DNA of 64,000 nucleotides, taken from the NCBI GenBank assembly GCA_036362985.1, contig JAYGXS010000002.1, positions 8,684,749 through 8,748,748 of the forward strand, read 5' to 3'. The notes under the pieces were generated by a model, which was not told the origin of the DNA, did no database searches, and saw nothing but the letters and a program-made list of their open reading frames with translations. The translations under genes were made by a program, and so were the position numbers. The DNA comes from Ligula intestinalis. Taxonomy: Eukaryota > Platyhelminthes > Cestoda > Diphyllobothriidea > Diphyllobothriidae. This document shows positions 31,600 through 40,521 of the stretch, one piece after another. Position 1 is the stretch's first letter, and every line of letters starts with the position of its first letter.

Positions 31600-32989
31600 T
31601 TAAAACCCTCTAGCGATTCCGACATAACAACGTCCTGAGGAAGCGCATTCCACGCTCCGACAACCCTTTTTTGCAAAGAAGTGTTTCCGAGCGTCCAGTC
31701 TGGCCCCTGTCACCTTTAATTTGAGGGGGTGACCCCTCAGATTCGTGGTCGTTGCTAATTCGAAAAAATCCCCTGATATAAGACAGCAGTCGTGAAGACG
31801 TAATACGCGGAATGCTTGTATCAGGTCCCCCCGAAGCTGCCTGTAGCGCAAAGGGAAGAGGTTGAGATTCGACAGCCGTGTTTCATAAGGCTGCGAGCCC
31901 TGCCCCATAACAAGTTTGGTTGCGCGCCGTTGTACCTTTTCCAGGATGTTGATGTCTTTCCTGGCCCAGGGTCTCCAAGCTTGGATAGCGGATTCTAGGT
32001 GCGTTCGTACGAAGGTTCCGAAGACTTTTGTGAAGCACTCTTCATTGAAGGTAGAAAAAGCTCGTTTGAAGAGGTATAGGATCGACATCGCGGACTTGGC
32101 TACCTTTGTGCAATGCAGGGAGGGTTTAAGCGAGGGCGTGATCCAGACTCCCAAGTCTTTCTGGGCGTTCACTTCCTTCAATGGTATGTCATTCAGTCGG
32201 TAAGCCGTGCCGTTTGAAGAACCGGATTTGCCAACTCGAATGGTGGTGCACTTGCTCTCATTGAACGGTAAGAGCCAGTCCGCCGACCATTTTTGAAGTC
32301 TATTTAAATTTTCCTGTAAGTGCACTTCGTCAGCCGCAGTTCGAATTACGCTCCAAAGTTTTATATCATCGGCAAACATGGCGATGCCGCAATCCAGTTC
32401 GCGGACACAGTCGTTGATGTAGATAACAAACGAGATAGGGCCGAGAACGGAGCCTTGGGGAACACCACTCTCAACCTCAACCTTGGCTGACTGTTTTTCG
32501 CTGATGTGGACAGTTTGCGAGCGACCGATTAGGAAGTTTTTTATCCACGTAAGGAGCCTACCCCTTACTCCTATGCGGCTGACTTTATAAAGGAGGCGGT
32601 GGTGCGGCACGCTATCGAAAGCCTTTTTGAAGTCAATATAGACAGCATGCACTGAGTTTCCACTATCGACTGCCTCAGTCAACCGTTCTAAACAGTAGAG
32701 CAAGTTTGTAACGCAGGACCTACCTCTACGAATACCATGCTGAGCATCCGATAGCAGATGGTTTTGTTCCAGGAACTGCATAAGTTGTTGCTTGAAAATT
32801 TTTCCATGATTTTGCAACAGATTGCAGTAAGGCTGACTGGTCGGTAGTTATTCGCTGAGACCCGGCTTCCCCCTTGTATAGCGGTGTAATCCTCGCGGAT
32901 TTACAATCTACTGGTAGGCATCCTGTTTCGAAGGAGGTTTGGAAGAGCATAGAGAGTGGTTTGGCCAACTCATTGGCGAGCTCCTTCAA
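31600..32989 (-). pseudogene. NL-C reverse transcriptase
   Basis: Two overlapping frames. 32989-32726: ELANELAKPLSMLFQ, then SARITPLYKG. 32817-31600 (405 residues): SDAQHGIRRGRSC, YIDFKKAFDSVPHH (motif A), GVPQGSVLGPISF (motif B), IAMFADDIKLW (catalytic F-A-D-D, intact), the thumb KDLGVWI, and the CR1-type C-terminus (LEKVQRRATKLV, LRGDLIQAFRVL, NLRGHPLKL). A frameshift near 32820 separates the two parts. Motif content shows an otherwise well-kept polymerase. Confidence 0.75.
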
Positions 32990-33087
32990 AATCTTGGCTG
33001 GTACGTTGTCGGGACCTGGTGACTTAGATTCTTTTAAGCTTAAGAGTTCCTTAAGAACAGCAGCCTCGGGGAATTGGACAGTCTCAA

Positions 33088-33348
33088 CTACTTTATCCGT
33101 TTCGGTGTCGTCGGTGGGGTTTTCGTATGCCGTTTCCTTTGTGAAGACTGATCTGAAAAATTTGACAGATGATCAGCCTTCGCTTCATCATCTATCAAGT
33201 CTCTTCTCTCAGCGGTCCTTAGCAGGGGTATCGGATCCTTGTTTTTGGTACTCTGCCTGAGGTAACTGTAAAACAGTTTGGGGTTCACTGTGGCCCGGTT
33301 TAGCAGAAATGTGCGAACACCGATCGAATAGGCTGCCGAACTAAACAA
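33088..33348 (-). pseudogene. NL-C linker between endonuclease and RT
   Basis: Encodes the clade's linker (NRATVNPKLFYSYLRQ, KNKDPIPLLRTAE). It resumes directly after the 33350-33505 insertion and is out of frame with the RT piece that follows. Confidence 0.6.
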
Positions 33349-33349
33349 A

Positions 33350-33505
33350 GTTCATGTGGTGGTCAGAGGTCCCCAACGGGTGACCGGCTGCCAGGCCGCT
33401 TCCGTCCAAGTCATAATAACAGTAAAGGGGGTATGACAGCATTTGGGGGTCACTAGATACAGAACGGTTTCAGGCTTATTAGCCTTCATCAGGCAAGCAT
33501 AACCC
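33350..33505 (-). mobile_element. Insertion in NL-C with hammerhead-like motif
   Basis: A ~155-bp block interrupts the NL-C linker: family residues stop at RNRVKG and resume at ...RTFLLNRATVNPKLFYSYL. On the minus strand it holds CTGATGA (plus 33486-33492), a perfect five-pair stem II (AGGCT/AGCCT, loop AATA) and GAAAC (plus 33467-33471). The following CGTTC does not give a clean GUH site and stem I does not pair well. It is a degenerate relative of the motif at 3622. Confidence 0.4.
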
Positions 33506-34161
33506 TTGACCCGGTTTCTCTGAGTTTTGTAGGCACTGACAGATGCAGGAGTCCTGTCTGCTAGCATTTTTTTCCACAGCTTCCGCTCTTCGTTCACTTC
33601 TATTTTTGAGGCCTGCGTAAGCCATCGCGGTCTAGTGTTCACCTTTTTTCGCGAAATCGGACAGTGGATGTCGATGAGTCTGTGCAGTGTGTTCCGGAAC
33701 GCTTCCCAGTCCACAGTTATGTTTCCAGAAAATAGAGGTTCCCAATCGGCGCGCGTGAGTTCGGTCTTCATTTGATCGAAATCGCCTCGCCAAATATTTC
33801 GTCTGGCTGTTGAGGGTCTCTCCGGTATTGAGAATAACGAGTACTCCCATAGCAGTACAACATGGTCGCTTTTACCTAGCGGTGGGAGACATGACACTTC
33901 GTCGATGCTGTCCTGCGATTTAGTGAGAACGAGGTCCAGACAGTTGGACTGTTGGCCATCGTGCATCCTTGTCGGAAAAGTGACGTGTTGCGTGAGAAAT
34001 AACTTCAGAGTCATGCTCAGAAGGCAGCTGTCGAAGGTTGGATCAGAGCTATGTGCGCAGGCCGCACCCCAGTCGATGTGAGGCACGTTAAAGTCCCCCA
34101 CAATCAGGATGTCTGATCGTGCAGCAATTTTTTCCAGCTCCTCTAGCAAGGAGGCATCCAC
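33506..34161 (-). pseudogene. NL-C endonuclease, C-terminal part
   Basis: Follows the previous piece after a break near 34200. It contains DILIVGDFNVPHIDW, QQSNCLDLVLT and GKSDHVVLL (the catalytic His region), then the linker typical of the clade (RPRWLTQASKI, AYKTQRNRVKG). The open frame continues to 33352, but from about 33505 the residues come from inserted DNA. Confidence 0.7.
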
Positions 34162-34224
34162 TACTGGCTCTCTTCTCGGTGGTCGGTAGAGTGTCAGTAC
34201 ATCGAGGTTGGGTGCACCTGGTAC

Positions 34225-36282
34225 TTAAATGGACAGCCAGATGGCCTCGGAAGTACACGCCAGTTTATCCGTTTTGTCTAAAACTGTGAGTCCATTTTTC
34301 ACGTATGTTGCTACACCACCGCCTTGACGACCTTCTCTGTCTTTTCTGAACAGTTGATAGCCAGGCATGGATACCTCGCCGTCGGCTACCTTTTCAGACA
34401 GCCAAGTTTCCGTTATTAAATTTATATCTGGTGATAATTCAAAGGCATGAATCTTCAGCTCGTCAAGCTTTGAAAGAACACTCTGTGCATTTGTGTACAT
34501 GAAAGTTAACTTTCTGTTTGCTCGAGAATTGGTTACAGTCAGGTTCTTCCCGCCCCTTTCCGGGTCGACTGTGCGGTCATCCGGGGAGGACCTTTCCTGG
34601 GGGAGAACAGTGGACGCTGGATCACTTGGTTGTTGTAAATAACCAAATGTTTTCCCCCTTCGTTCTGCCTCTGTATGTTTTTCGATTGGGCTCAATCCTC
34701 CCTCTACTGAGCCGACTGTGTGGTTACCCGGAATGGACCTATCCAAGGTGAGAACAATGGACGTTGAATCACTTGGTTGTTGTAAATAACCAAGTTTTGT
34801 TCGCCCTTGCTGGCCCGCTCCCTCTTTTCGGAAACAAGTTGACGACGTTTGTTCCGTTCTGCAGCTGAGCACTCCTGTTGAAAAAAAAACTCCCGGGTCA
34901 GAGTCTTTTATTTTAGAACGCCTAGATAGAATGAGCTTGGCGTCTTGGCTTCTTGTCATGACCACTTTCAGAGGTCTGGGACGTGCCGTTCCAGTTGGGC
35001 TCTCAGGCCGTTTGCTAAGGCGGAAGGCCTTTTCGCACTCTAATGGTACATTGGGTCCCAGCATTTTGTTCATAAGTGCATGGAAGAGCTGGACATCTGC
35101 GGAATGCCGGTCCATGGGAGTGGCTGTGGTTGATTCCGTTAATCCCTGTATTATGATGCTGGCTTCTCTCTTAGTGCCATTTATCGTGCCTACGACACTG
35201 TCGCTTTCTTGCACGTTAACAGCTCTTGTGCTGCTATTATGACCATCTTGTGTGCGACCGGACTCTATGGTTGATGTTATGCCCTCGTTTTCTACTGTGG
35301 GCTTCAGCCTCGGGCCTGCGACACTGTCACCCACTTTTTGGTTAATTGCAGTACTGGTAGTGCATTCCGGTAGACCTTGTAGTACAAAACTTTTGCCCCT
35401 ATCGGTGACTTTCTGCGTCCCATCTACGCCGTCGGTCACTTCTTGGTACAACGCTTTCGTGTTTTCTTTCGTGTCTTTGCTGACGGCAGCCTGTACTTTA
35501 CGTGGCGAACCAATCATGTTTTTGTTGTATACGGCGAGATGGTTTAAACTCGCCTCAGCGGTGGCTGATTGGTCTACTGTGGGGGCCTTAACCGTAAGTA
35601 TGGGCTCCCTGGTATCTGTCTCCGCGGCAGCCTGCACTTTACGGGGCGAACCAATCGTGTTTTTGTTGTCTACGGCGAGATTGTTTAAACTCGTCTCAGC
35701 GGTGGCTGATGGATCAACTGTGGGGGCGTGCACTGCAAGTATGGGCTCCCTCGTTTGTTTTTCGGCGGCTTCCTTCGCTTTAATCGCTTTGTGTGCATCG
35801 GACCGCAGTTGTCTCGGTGCAAATACTGTCTCTTTTTCTTCTCCCAGTTCTTCTCCGATCCCCTTTCGTGCAATTTCACTAGTTTTGACCTGTAAAGAGG
35901 GTGAGACTGGTTGGTCAGGTAGACGCTTTCCTCTTCTCCTGGCCGTTTTGATGATCGAAGAACCTGAACTTTCTTGGGACGGTAGATTAGGGCTTGTTTG
36001 TGCTTGCTTCTCTTTAGTTTTAATCGCGCTTGGACCGATTGGCTGGTGCCTGGTCGTGACTTCCGTCAAGACGGATTCTAGCTGCTGATTTCCACTGGTT
36101 TCATCTAGCGGCTTTAATGTGCCATGCTTGAGAAACCATGTGATAGCATCCCCTAGTAAATCTATACGTGACTCCAACTTTGATATTTTCGGGCAATGTT
36201 TGCAATATTCGCATGCCGTCGGGCAATGCGTGTCATCCGTGTCACTGTTCTTACCCTTAGGTGAATTGTGCGAGGTGGTCAT
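34225..36282 (-). CDS. NL-C ORF1 fused in frame to endonuclease start
   Basis: 685 residues. After a Cys/His-rich start (CEYCKHCPKI) and a long hydrophilic region there is the ORF1 core (ASIIIQGLTEST, then CEKAFRLSK, RPRPLKVVM, AKLILSRRSKIK, PGVFF). The same frame then runs without a stop into the endonuclease (FMYTNAQSVLSKLDEL, INLITETWL, GGGVATYVKNG). Two internal duplications are visible: a ~44-residue unit around PTVDxSATAExSLNxLAV (DNA 35490-35760) and a unit around LGYLQQPSD. In most relatives ORF1 and ORF2 are separate, so the continuous frame is unusual or reflects loss of a stop. Confidence 0.65.
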   Translation of the reverse strand: MTTSHNSPKGKNSDTDDTHCPTACEYCKHCPKISKLESRIDLLGDAITWFLKHGTLKPLDETSGNQQLESVLTEVTTRHQPIGPSAIKTKEKQAQTSPNLPSQESSGSSIIKTARRRGKRLPDQPVSPSLQVKTSEIARKGIGEELGEEKETVFAPRQLRSDAHKAIKAKEAAEKQTREPILAVHAPTVDPSATAETSLNNLAVDNKNTIGSPRKVQAAAETDTREPILTVKAPTVDQSATAEASLNHLAVYNKNMIGSPRKVQAAVSKDTKENTKALYQEVTDGVDGTQKVTDRGKSFVLQGLPECTTSTAINQKVGDSVAGPRLKPTVENEGITSTIESGRTQDGHNSSTRAVNVQESDSVVGTINGTKREASIIIQGLTESTTATPMDRHSADVQLFHALMNKMLGPNVPLECEKAFRLSKRPESPTGTARPRPLKVVMTRSQDAKLILSRRSKIKDSDPGVFFSTGVLSCRTEQTSSTCFRKEGAGQQGRTKLGYLQQPSDSTSIVLTLDRSIPGNHTVGSVEGGLSPIEKHTEAERRGKTFGYLQQPSDPASTVLPQERSSPDDRTVDPERGGKNLTVTNSRANRKLTFMYTNAQSVLSKLDELKIHAFELSPDINLITETWLSEKVADGEVSMPGYQLFRKDREGRQGGGVATYVKNGLTVLDKTDKLACTSEAIWLSI

Positions 36283-36424
36283 AGTGGCCGTAGGGTTTAT
36301 ACCCTTGTCTCTTATGTCGCACTGTTTGTCACACGGGACAGTTTGGTCGTGGAGTTCGTTGGCAGAATTTATCGTGTTAACCCTGTCAATACACTTAACT
36401 TTCTGTGACCAGCATAGCTGGCTT

Positions 36425-36489
36425 GCAGTGGCCGAGCGGTCAAGACGTTCGCCTCCTAAATCGCAGGTCGAGGGATCGACGCCGACTTC
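36425..36489 (+). ncRNA. tRNA-like sequence, copy 1
   Basis: GCAGTGGCCGAGCGGTCAAG looks like a tRNA A-box/D-arm. It is followed by CGCCTCCTAAAT, as in an Arg(CCT)-type anticodon loop, and a B-box-like GGTCGAGGGATCGACGCC. The anticodon stem does not pair, so it is not a functional tRNA. A tRNA-derived SINE head or captured promoter is more likely. Confidence 0.35.
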
Positions 36490-36690
36490 GGGAAGAACTT
36501 TTCTTCACCCAGGACAGTTGGGTCGTTGGCGGATTTTATCGTGTCAACCCTGTCAATGCACATAACTTTCTGCGAGCCGCGTAGCTGGGTTGCAGTGGCT
36601 GGGACAGTTTGGTCGTGGAGTTCGTTGGCAAAATTTATCGTGTCAACCCTGTAAATGCACTTAACTTTCTGTGAGTCGCAAAGCTGGGTC

Positions 36691-36754
36691 GCAGTGGCCG
36701 AGCGGCTAAGACGTTTGCCTCCTAAATGGCAGGTCGGGGGATCGACGCCGGCTC
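36691..36754 (+). ncRNA. tRNA-like sequence, copy 2
   Basis: Second copy, GCAGTGGCCGAGCGGCTAAG..TGCCTCCTAAATGGCAGG..GGATCGACGCC. It was duplicated together with the surrounding leader unit. The paired bases are better here (TTGCC/GGCAG), but the loop is one base too long. Confidence 0.35.
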
Positions 36755-36878
36755 CCGAAAGGGCCTTTTCTCCATCCAGAGTTTGGTCGTGGGCTTCTAA
36801 GTTCTGCATGCTAATACTTTAGCTAAAAGGTTATACTTATAGACTGCTGCGGCGTCGGTCAGACTAGACGTAGCAGCA

Positions 36879-37108
36879 ACCGAGATAGTGTAGTCTAATA
36901 GTTATTACCAGGGAGAATATTGGCGTAAGGAAAATACAAACGATAGGGTGGCCTTAATTATATAAATAAAGTCTTCTAGCGATTATACACCGAGATAGTG
37001 TAGTCTAATAGTTGCCAACTGGTACTAATTTGGGTTGAAAAAAGCAAGATATAAAATGATAAGGTGGCCTTTACTTAGATAATTATAGTCTTCTAGTAAT
37101 TATACACA
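36879..37108 (-). repeat. Two tandem ~110-118-bp units upstream of NL-C
   Basis: ACCGAGATAGTGTAGTCTAA starts both units (36879 and 36989), and each ends in AGTCTTCTAG.(A/G)ATTATACAC. They lie upstream of ORF1 on the minus strand, like the 5' monomers that drive transcription in some L1-type elements. Promoter function is inferred from position only. Confidence 0.5.
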
Positions 37109-37605
37109 GCAGTATATAAATATAACGACTCAGCCTGTCCGTGGATACTCCTCAGAACCCTGACGAGACTGATTGGGACAATTAGACTATGTAGGCCGAG
37201 CCAATATTTCCATTGAGATGCCTGATTTGGAGAAGAGTTCCTCGTCGAGCAGTGGGGGTATCGAAGGAAATTGGATGGAAGATTGTTTAGAATAATAGTT
37301 TTTTTGATTCAATTTTTGTCCAATGACGGTAGCTTTCTGTAAAAAACTTGAAATATAATTGCCTTGGTTTTGCTCGAAAATTAAAACAGTGCGGGTTCAA
37401 TTCAGTTCACCATGCGTTGACTACTATTTTAAAACGACGATATGTTGGTGAATAGGAATAAACCTACCAAGACTACTAAACGCTCCCACTCTCTATGTGG
37501 TTGTTTCACAGAGAGCAGCATTTATCAACTTTGTATTTATTTTTCCACTCACTTTGCAATGATGAGGCCCACCAGTCCTAAAATATAAAATTTATTTATT
37601 TGTTT
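37109..37605. other. Non-coding spacer between NL-C and Gypsy-3
   Basis: AT-rich, with no recognisable gene. It contains TTTATTTATTTG next to the Gypsy-3 3' LTR. Confidence 0.4.
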
Positions 37606-38011
37606 TAGATACAAAAATAATCTAATGGTAGAACCTAATACAAAAATAAACTAAAGGGGGAATACTGTGTTTGACAAGAATGGCAGTTGAATCCTTGACT
37701 GGACGGGAACAGCCGTAGCGACGATGGAAGCGCGCCGGAAGATGGGTTCCAGGTCTTCAATCGGCCTCGTTATTTATCCCTGCCCGTCAAGGTCGTCCAG
37801 GAAGCGGTCATTGTAGTATAAAGTAAAACAAAGGTAGTATTCAATTATCTTAGTGATTATTATTAAGTTAAATATAAACATGATAATAGTTATTGACTTC
37901 CATGATCAGTGCTATAGATACGGGGAAGATTCGCGCGCGCGCCCCTTAAGGGGCGCGTTTCCAGAACATTGGGTGCGTCACTCAAGTGCTTCTATCCCAC
38001 GTGCCTTTGCA
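37606..38011 (-). repeat. Gypsy-3 3' LTR
   Basis: 406 bp, about 95% identical by eye to 42320-42733. On the minus strand it starts TGCAAAGGCACGTG directly after a polypurine tract. It includes a 20-base perfect palindrome, CGCGCCCCTTAAGGGGCGCG (37938-37957), present in both LTRs. The inner end is firm and the outer end is taken where similarity to the other LTR stops. Confidence 0.75.
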
Positions 38012-38385
38012 TTACTCCCCTCTTTGAAAGGGACGCTGTCCTCAGCGGCATTATCCAGGTCAACGATGGGTCCACCATCGAAGGGTACTTCGACCTCCCC
38101 CTCCACCGGTTGTCTGTCATCGTATACCTCAGGTATCGCACTCCCCCCGTCAGCAGGTACCACAAGGTAGTCCTCAACAGGAGGATTACTGGCGTCATAT
38201 GGCGGACAGAGGATGCCTTCCATTGGTGGCCCTGGCTTCAGCTGGTTGAAATGAATCATAAAGGGTGCGGCATGCGGCCGGTCGTGGGGGTGGATGAGGC
38301 ATGTTGTATCCGACAACACCCGAGTGACGACATACAGGCCGACCCAAGTGGGGTTAAATTTGGCCGGTACCCCTACGGGGGCCAC
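37978..38385 (-). pseudogene. Gypsy-3 pol C-terminal tail
   Basis: Encodes PAKFNPTWVGLYVVTRVL..MIHFNQLKPG, the GPYxV/HxxxLKP region that follows the integrase core, then an acidic Pro-rich tail. The frame overlaps the start of the 3' LTR. A break separates it from the core at 38688. Confidence 0.6.
38012..38025 (-). other. Polypurine tract
   Basis: On the minus strand AAAGAGGGGAGTAA lies immediately before the 3' LTR start. This is where plus-strand priming is expected, and it supports the LTR boundary at 38011. Confidence 0.6.
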
Positions 38386-38687
38386 TTAATTGCGCACCCA
38401 TGCAACATCTCCCTCCTGATAAGGCTTCCCATGAGTTAGGCGGTTGTAAAACGCTTTCTGATGCAGCTGTCCTTCTTGCATATGCAAGCGTGCCTCTTAA
38501 GACGCAATGCGCAGGGTTTTCCTGACCCGGGATGCATCTGTATCGACATGTTCGACCTTAGCCGCCGACGGAAGGACTAAATCTTCCGGGAGCTGCATCT
38601 CCCGTCCGCAGGTGAGAAAGAATGGTGTGCAGTGAGTAGTGGCGTTTACCGCGGATCGGTAAGCCAGTAAGCTGGTAGAACTTCATC

Positions 38688-39248
38688 TCAGGTGGTCGGT
38701 GGGTGATGGTCGATAAATGCTTTTAAAAGTTTGATGAGGGTGCGATTGGTTCGCTCAACTTGGCCGTTCCCTTGCGGGTGATAGGCCGTGGTCTGAGTTT
38801 TCTTAATGTTCATGAGACGAAAAAAGTAGTGGAGGACGCTATTCTCAAACGAGGTACCACGATCCGAATGTAACTGATCCGGTGCACCCCAGCGGCAAAC
38901 CCAATGGTTGAAAATGGCACGGTCGACTGTCGGGGCTTTGGCATCAGGTAACGGGACAGCCTCAGCCATCTTGGTGTAGAAATCAACCATGACAAGGATG
39001 AACTGATTAGCATTATCAGAGGGAGTGAGCGGCCCAACAAGATCAACGCCTACCCACTCATTGGGATAGCCATTCTTAATCGGCTGAAGAGGCACCCGTG
39101 AGGACCAACCAGGAGGCTTAGAGCTGAGACAGAACTCGCATGCACGAATCCTATCTTGAATGTCGCGCTTTTGATTGGGCCAGTAGTAACGGCGGTGGAG
39201 GGCCCACTCAGTCTTGTGGATGCCAGAATGACCTAAGTCGGTGTGCAT
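38688..39248 (-). pseudogene. Gypsy-3 integrase
   Basis: Zinc domain HTDLGHSGIHKT..CEFCLSSK, then VGVDLVGPL, LHSDRGTSFE and QGNGQVERTNRTL. All three DDE residues are intact, unlike Gypsy-2. It is frame-shifted relative to the RNase H piece (39397-39786) and ends in a premature stop (HHPPTT) where a Trp-containing motif is expected. Confidence 0.75.
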
Positions 39249-39396
39249 GTGGTCAATAACATAACAACCATAGACAGAGGAAGGACGAGTCGCCTGGGGT
39301 ATTGGTCCCTGTCACGGTAGAAAAGACGCCGTTCTCAATGAATAGCTTGTCACACAACCCGTGCATGCATTTTGTCTCGTAACTTAGGCCACTAAG

Positions 39397-39786
39397 CTAA
39401 ACTTTACTGAGAGGTCGGGCATTGGAAACCTTGCGGTTATGGACAAGCAAGATGTGGGGGTTGTCCCTCTGCGCGGCAGCCAAAAGTAGGCACTGATCGC
39501 TCTGGAGGGCGATAGTGGAGATAGCTATGTCCGTACACGAAGGACATTCCCCATGTGGATGGTATGGTTTACGGGACAACGCATCAGCGTTGCTACGTAG
39601 CCGACCGGGGCGAACGATGCACGAATAATCGTATTCGGCAAGCTTCTCCTGCCACCGAGCAACCTGTCCCTCGGGGTGCTTGAAATTCTGGAGCCATGTT
39701 AGGGCACTGTGGTCCATACGTATGATGAAGGGCCGAAATTGGAGATAAGTGCGGCACTCCTCAACAAAGTAAGCTAGGGCAAGCAT
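39397..39786 (-). pseudogene. Gypsy-3 RNase H, C-terminal part
   Basis: YFVEECRTYLQFRPFIIRMDHSAL, VARWQEKLAEYDY and RSNADALSRK. The catalytic Asp of MDHSAL and of NADAL are present. It is in the same frame as the upstream piece but separated from it by a TAA at 39844-39846 (likely CAA to TAA). Confidence 0.7.
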
Positions 39787-39846
39787 CTCCTTGCGTTTGA
39801 CGCAATAGCGACTGAGGTACTGAATAACACGCTCGGTGCCGTCCGG

Positions 39847-40503
39847 TTATTGTTGAGAGAGGACGGCACCAATCGCGGTCTCGCTGGCGTCAGTGTCGAG
39901 CACGAATTTCCTCGCATCACTGGCAGTTTTAGGAAATACCAGGATGGAACTAGAACGGAGCTTGTCCTTAAGCGACTGCAAGGCATTGACATAGGCAGCA
40001 GTCCACTTAAACTTAAAATCTTTCTGCGTCAATTTGTGGAGGGGACCGGCTATATGGGCGTAGTCCTTGATGAAACGTCTGTAGTACGAGGCTAGCCCTA
40101 GGAAACTACGAAGTTCCGTGACATTTGCTGGAGTGGGCCGGTCGCGGATATGCTTCACCTTATCTTCGTCCGTTTCTATTCCAGAGGACGAAACGACGTG
40201 GCCTAAGAATTTGACTCGAGGTCGTAAAAATACACATTTAGAGGGTTTAAGAGTGAGCCCAGCCTTTCGAAGACTGTTGAATACAGCCCGAAGGTTTTGC
40301 AAATGGTTGTCAAAGTCCTTTCCTAACACAATAATGCCGTCCATGTAGACTAGAGAAGAATTAGGTACGAGCTGGGCTAGGACTTGATTCATGAGACGTT
40401 GGAATGTGCTGGGCGCATTGGCTAAACCGAAGGGCATAGTCTCAAACTCATACAGGCAACAGGGGACGGCAAAAGCAGTCTTCTCGCGATCCGAGGACCG
40501 CAC
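39847..40503 (-). pseudogene. Gypsy-3 RT, palm and thumb, plus RNase H start
   Basis: MPFGLANAPSTFQRLMNQVL, then the catalytic box reads VYMDGIIV: the second Asp of Y-x-D-D is Gly (codon on plus 40336-40338). It continues FLGHVVSSSGI, ELRSFLGLASYYRRFI and the RNase H start LDTDASETAIGAVLSQ. A polymerase lacking the second Asp is catalytically dead. Confidence 0.75.
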
Positions 40504-40521
40504 CTCTACCTGCCAGTAGCC

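Larger units (their letters stand above)
36325..36800 (-). repeat. Tandem repeats in NL-C leader
   Basis: Three copies of a ~100-bp unit (plus: GACAGTTTGGTCGTGGAGTT, then TTATCGTGT.AACCCTGT.AAT, then AACTTTCTG.GAG..GC) directly precede ORF1. Two carry a tRNA-like insert. The unit stays open in one minus-strand frame (residues around DRVDTINFANELHDQTVP), suggesting it once was an N-terminal extension of ORF1 rather than pure UTR. Confidence 0.55.
31536..37108 (-). mobile_element. NL-C: CR1-like non-LTR retrotransposon, decayed but long
   Basis: Minus-strand element with tandem leader repeats (37108-36300), ORF1 continuous with the endonuclease start (36282-34225), the rest of the endonuclease (34161-33510), a foreign insertion (about 33505-33350), linker (33348-33088), RT (32989-31600) and a 3' tail of ATT repeats near 31536-31550. 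Several frame breaks make it inactive. The RT is of the same broad clade as NL-A. Confidence 0.75.

Noticed and set aside
35252..36088. 278-codon plus-strand open frame
   Set aside because: Antisense shadow of the NL-C ORF1, whose sense frame has recognisable ORF1 motifs.
36409..36500. Functional tRNA-Arg gene
   Set aside because: A-box and anticodon-like loop are present, but the anticodon stem does not pair and there is no matching acceptor stem. Kept only as tRNA-like.
36890..37110. CRISPR-like array
   Set aside because: Only two diverged tandem units without regular spacers, in a eukaryotic retroelement context.
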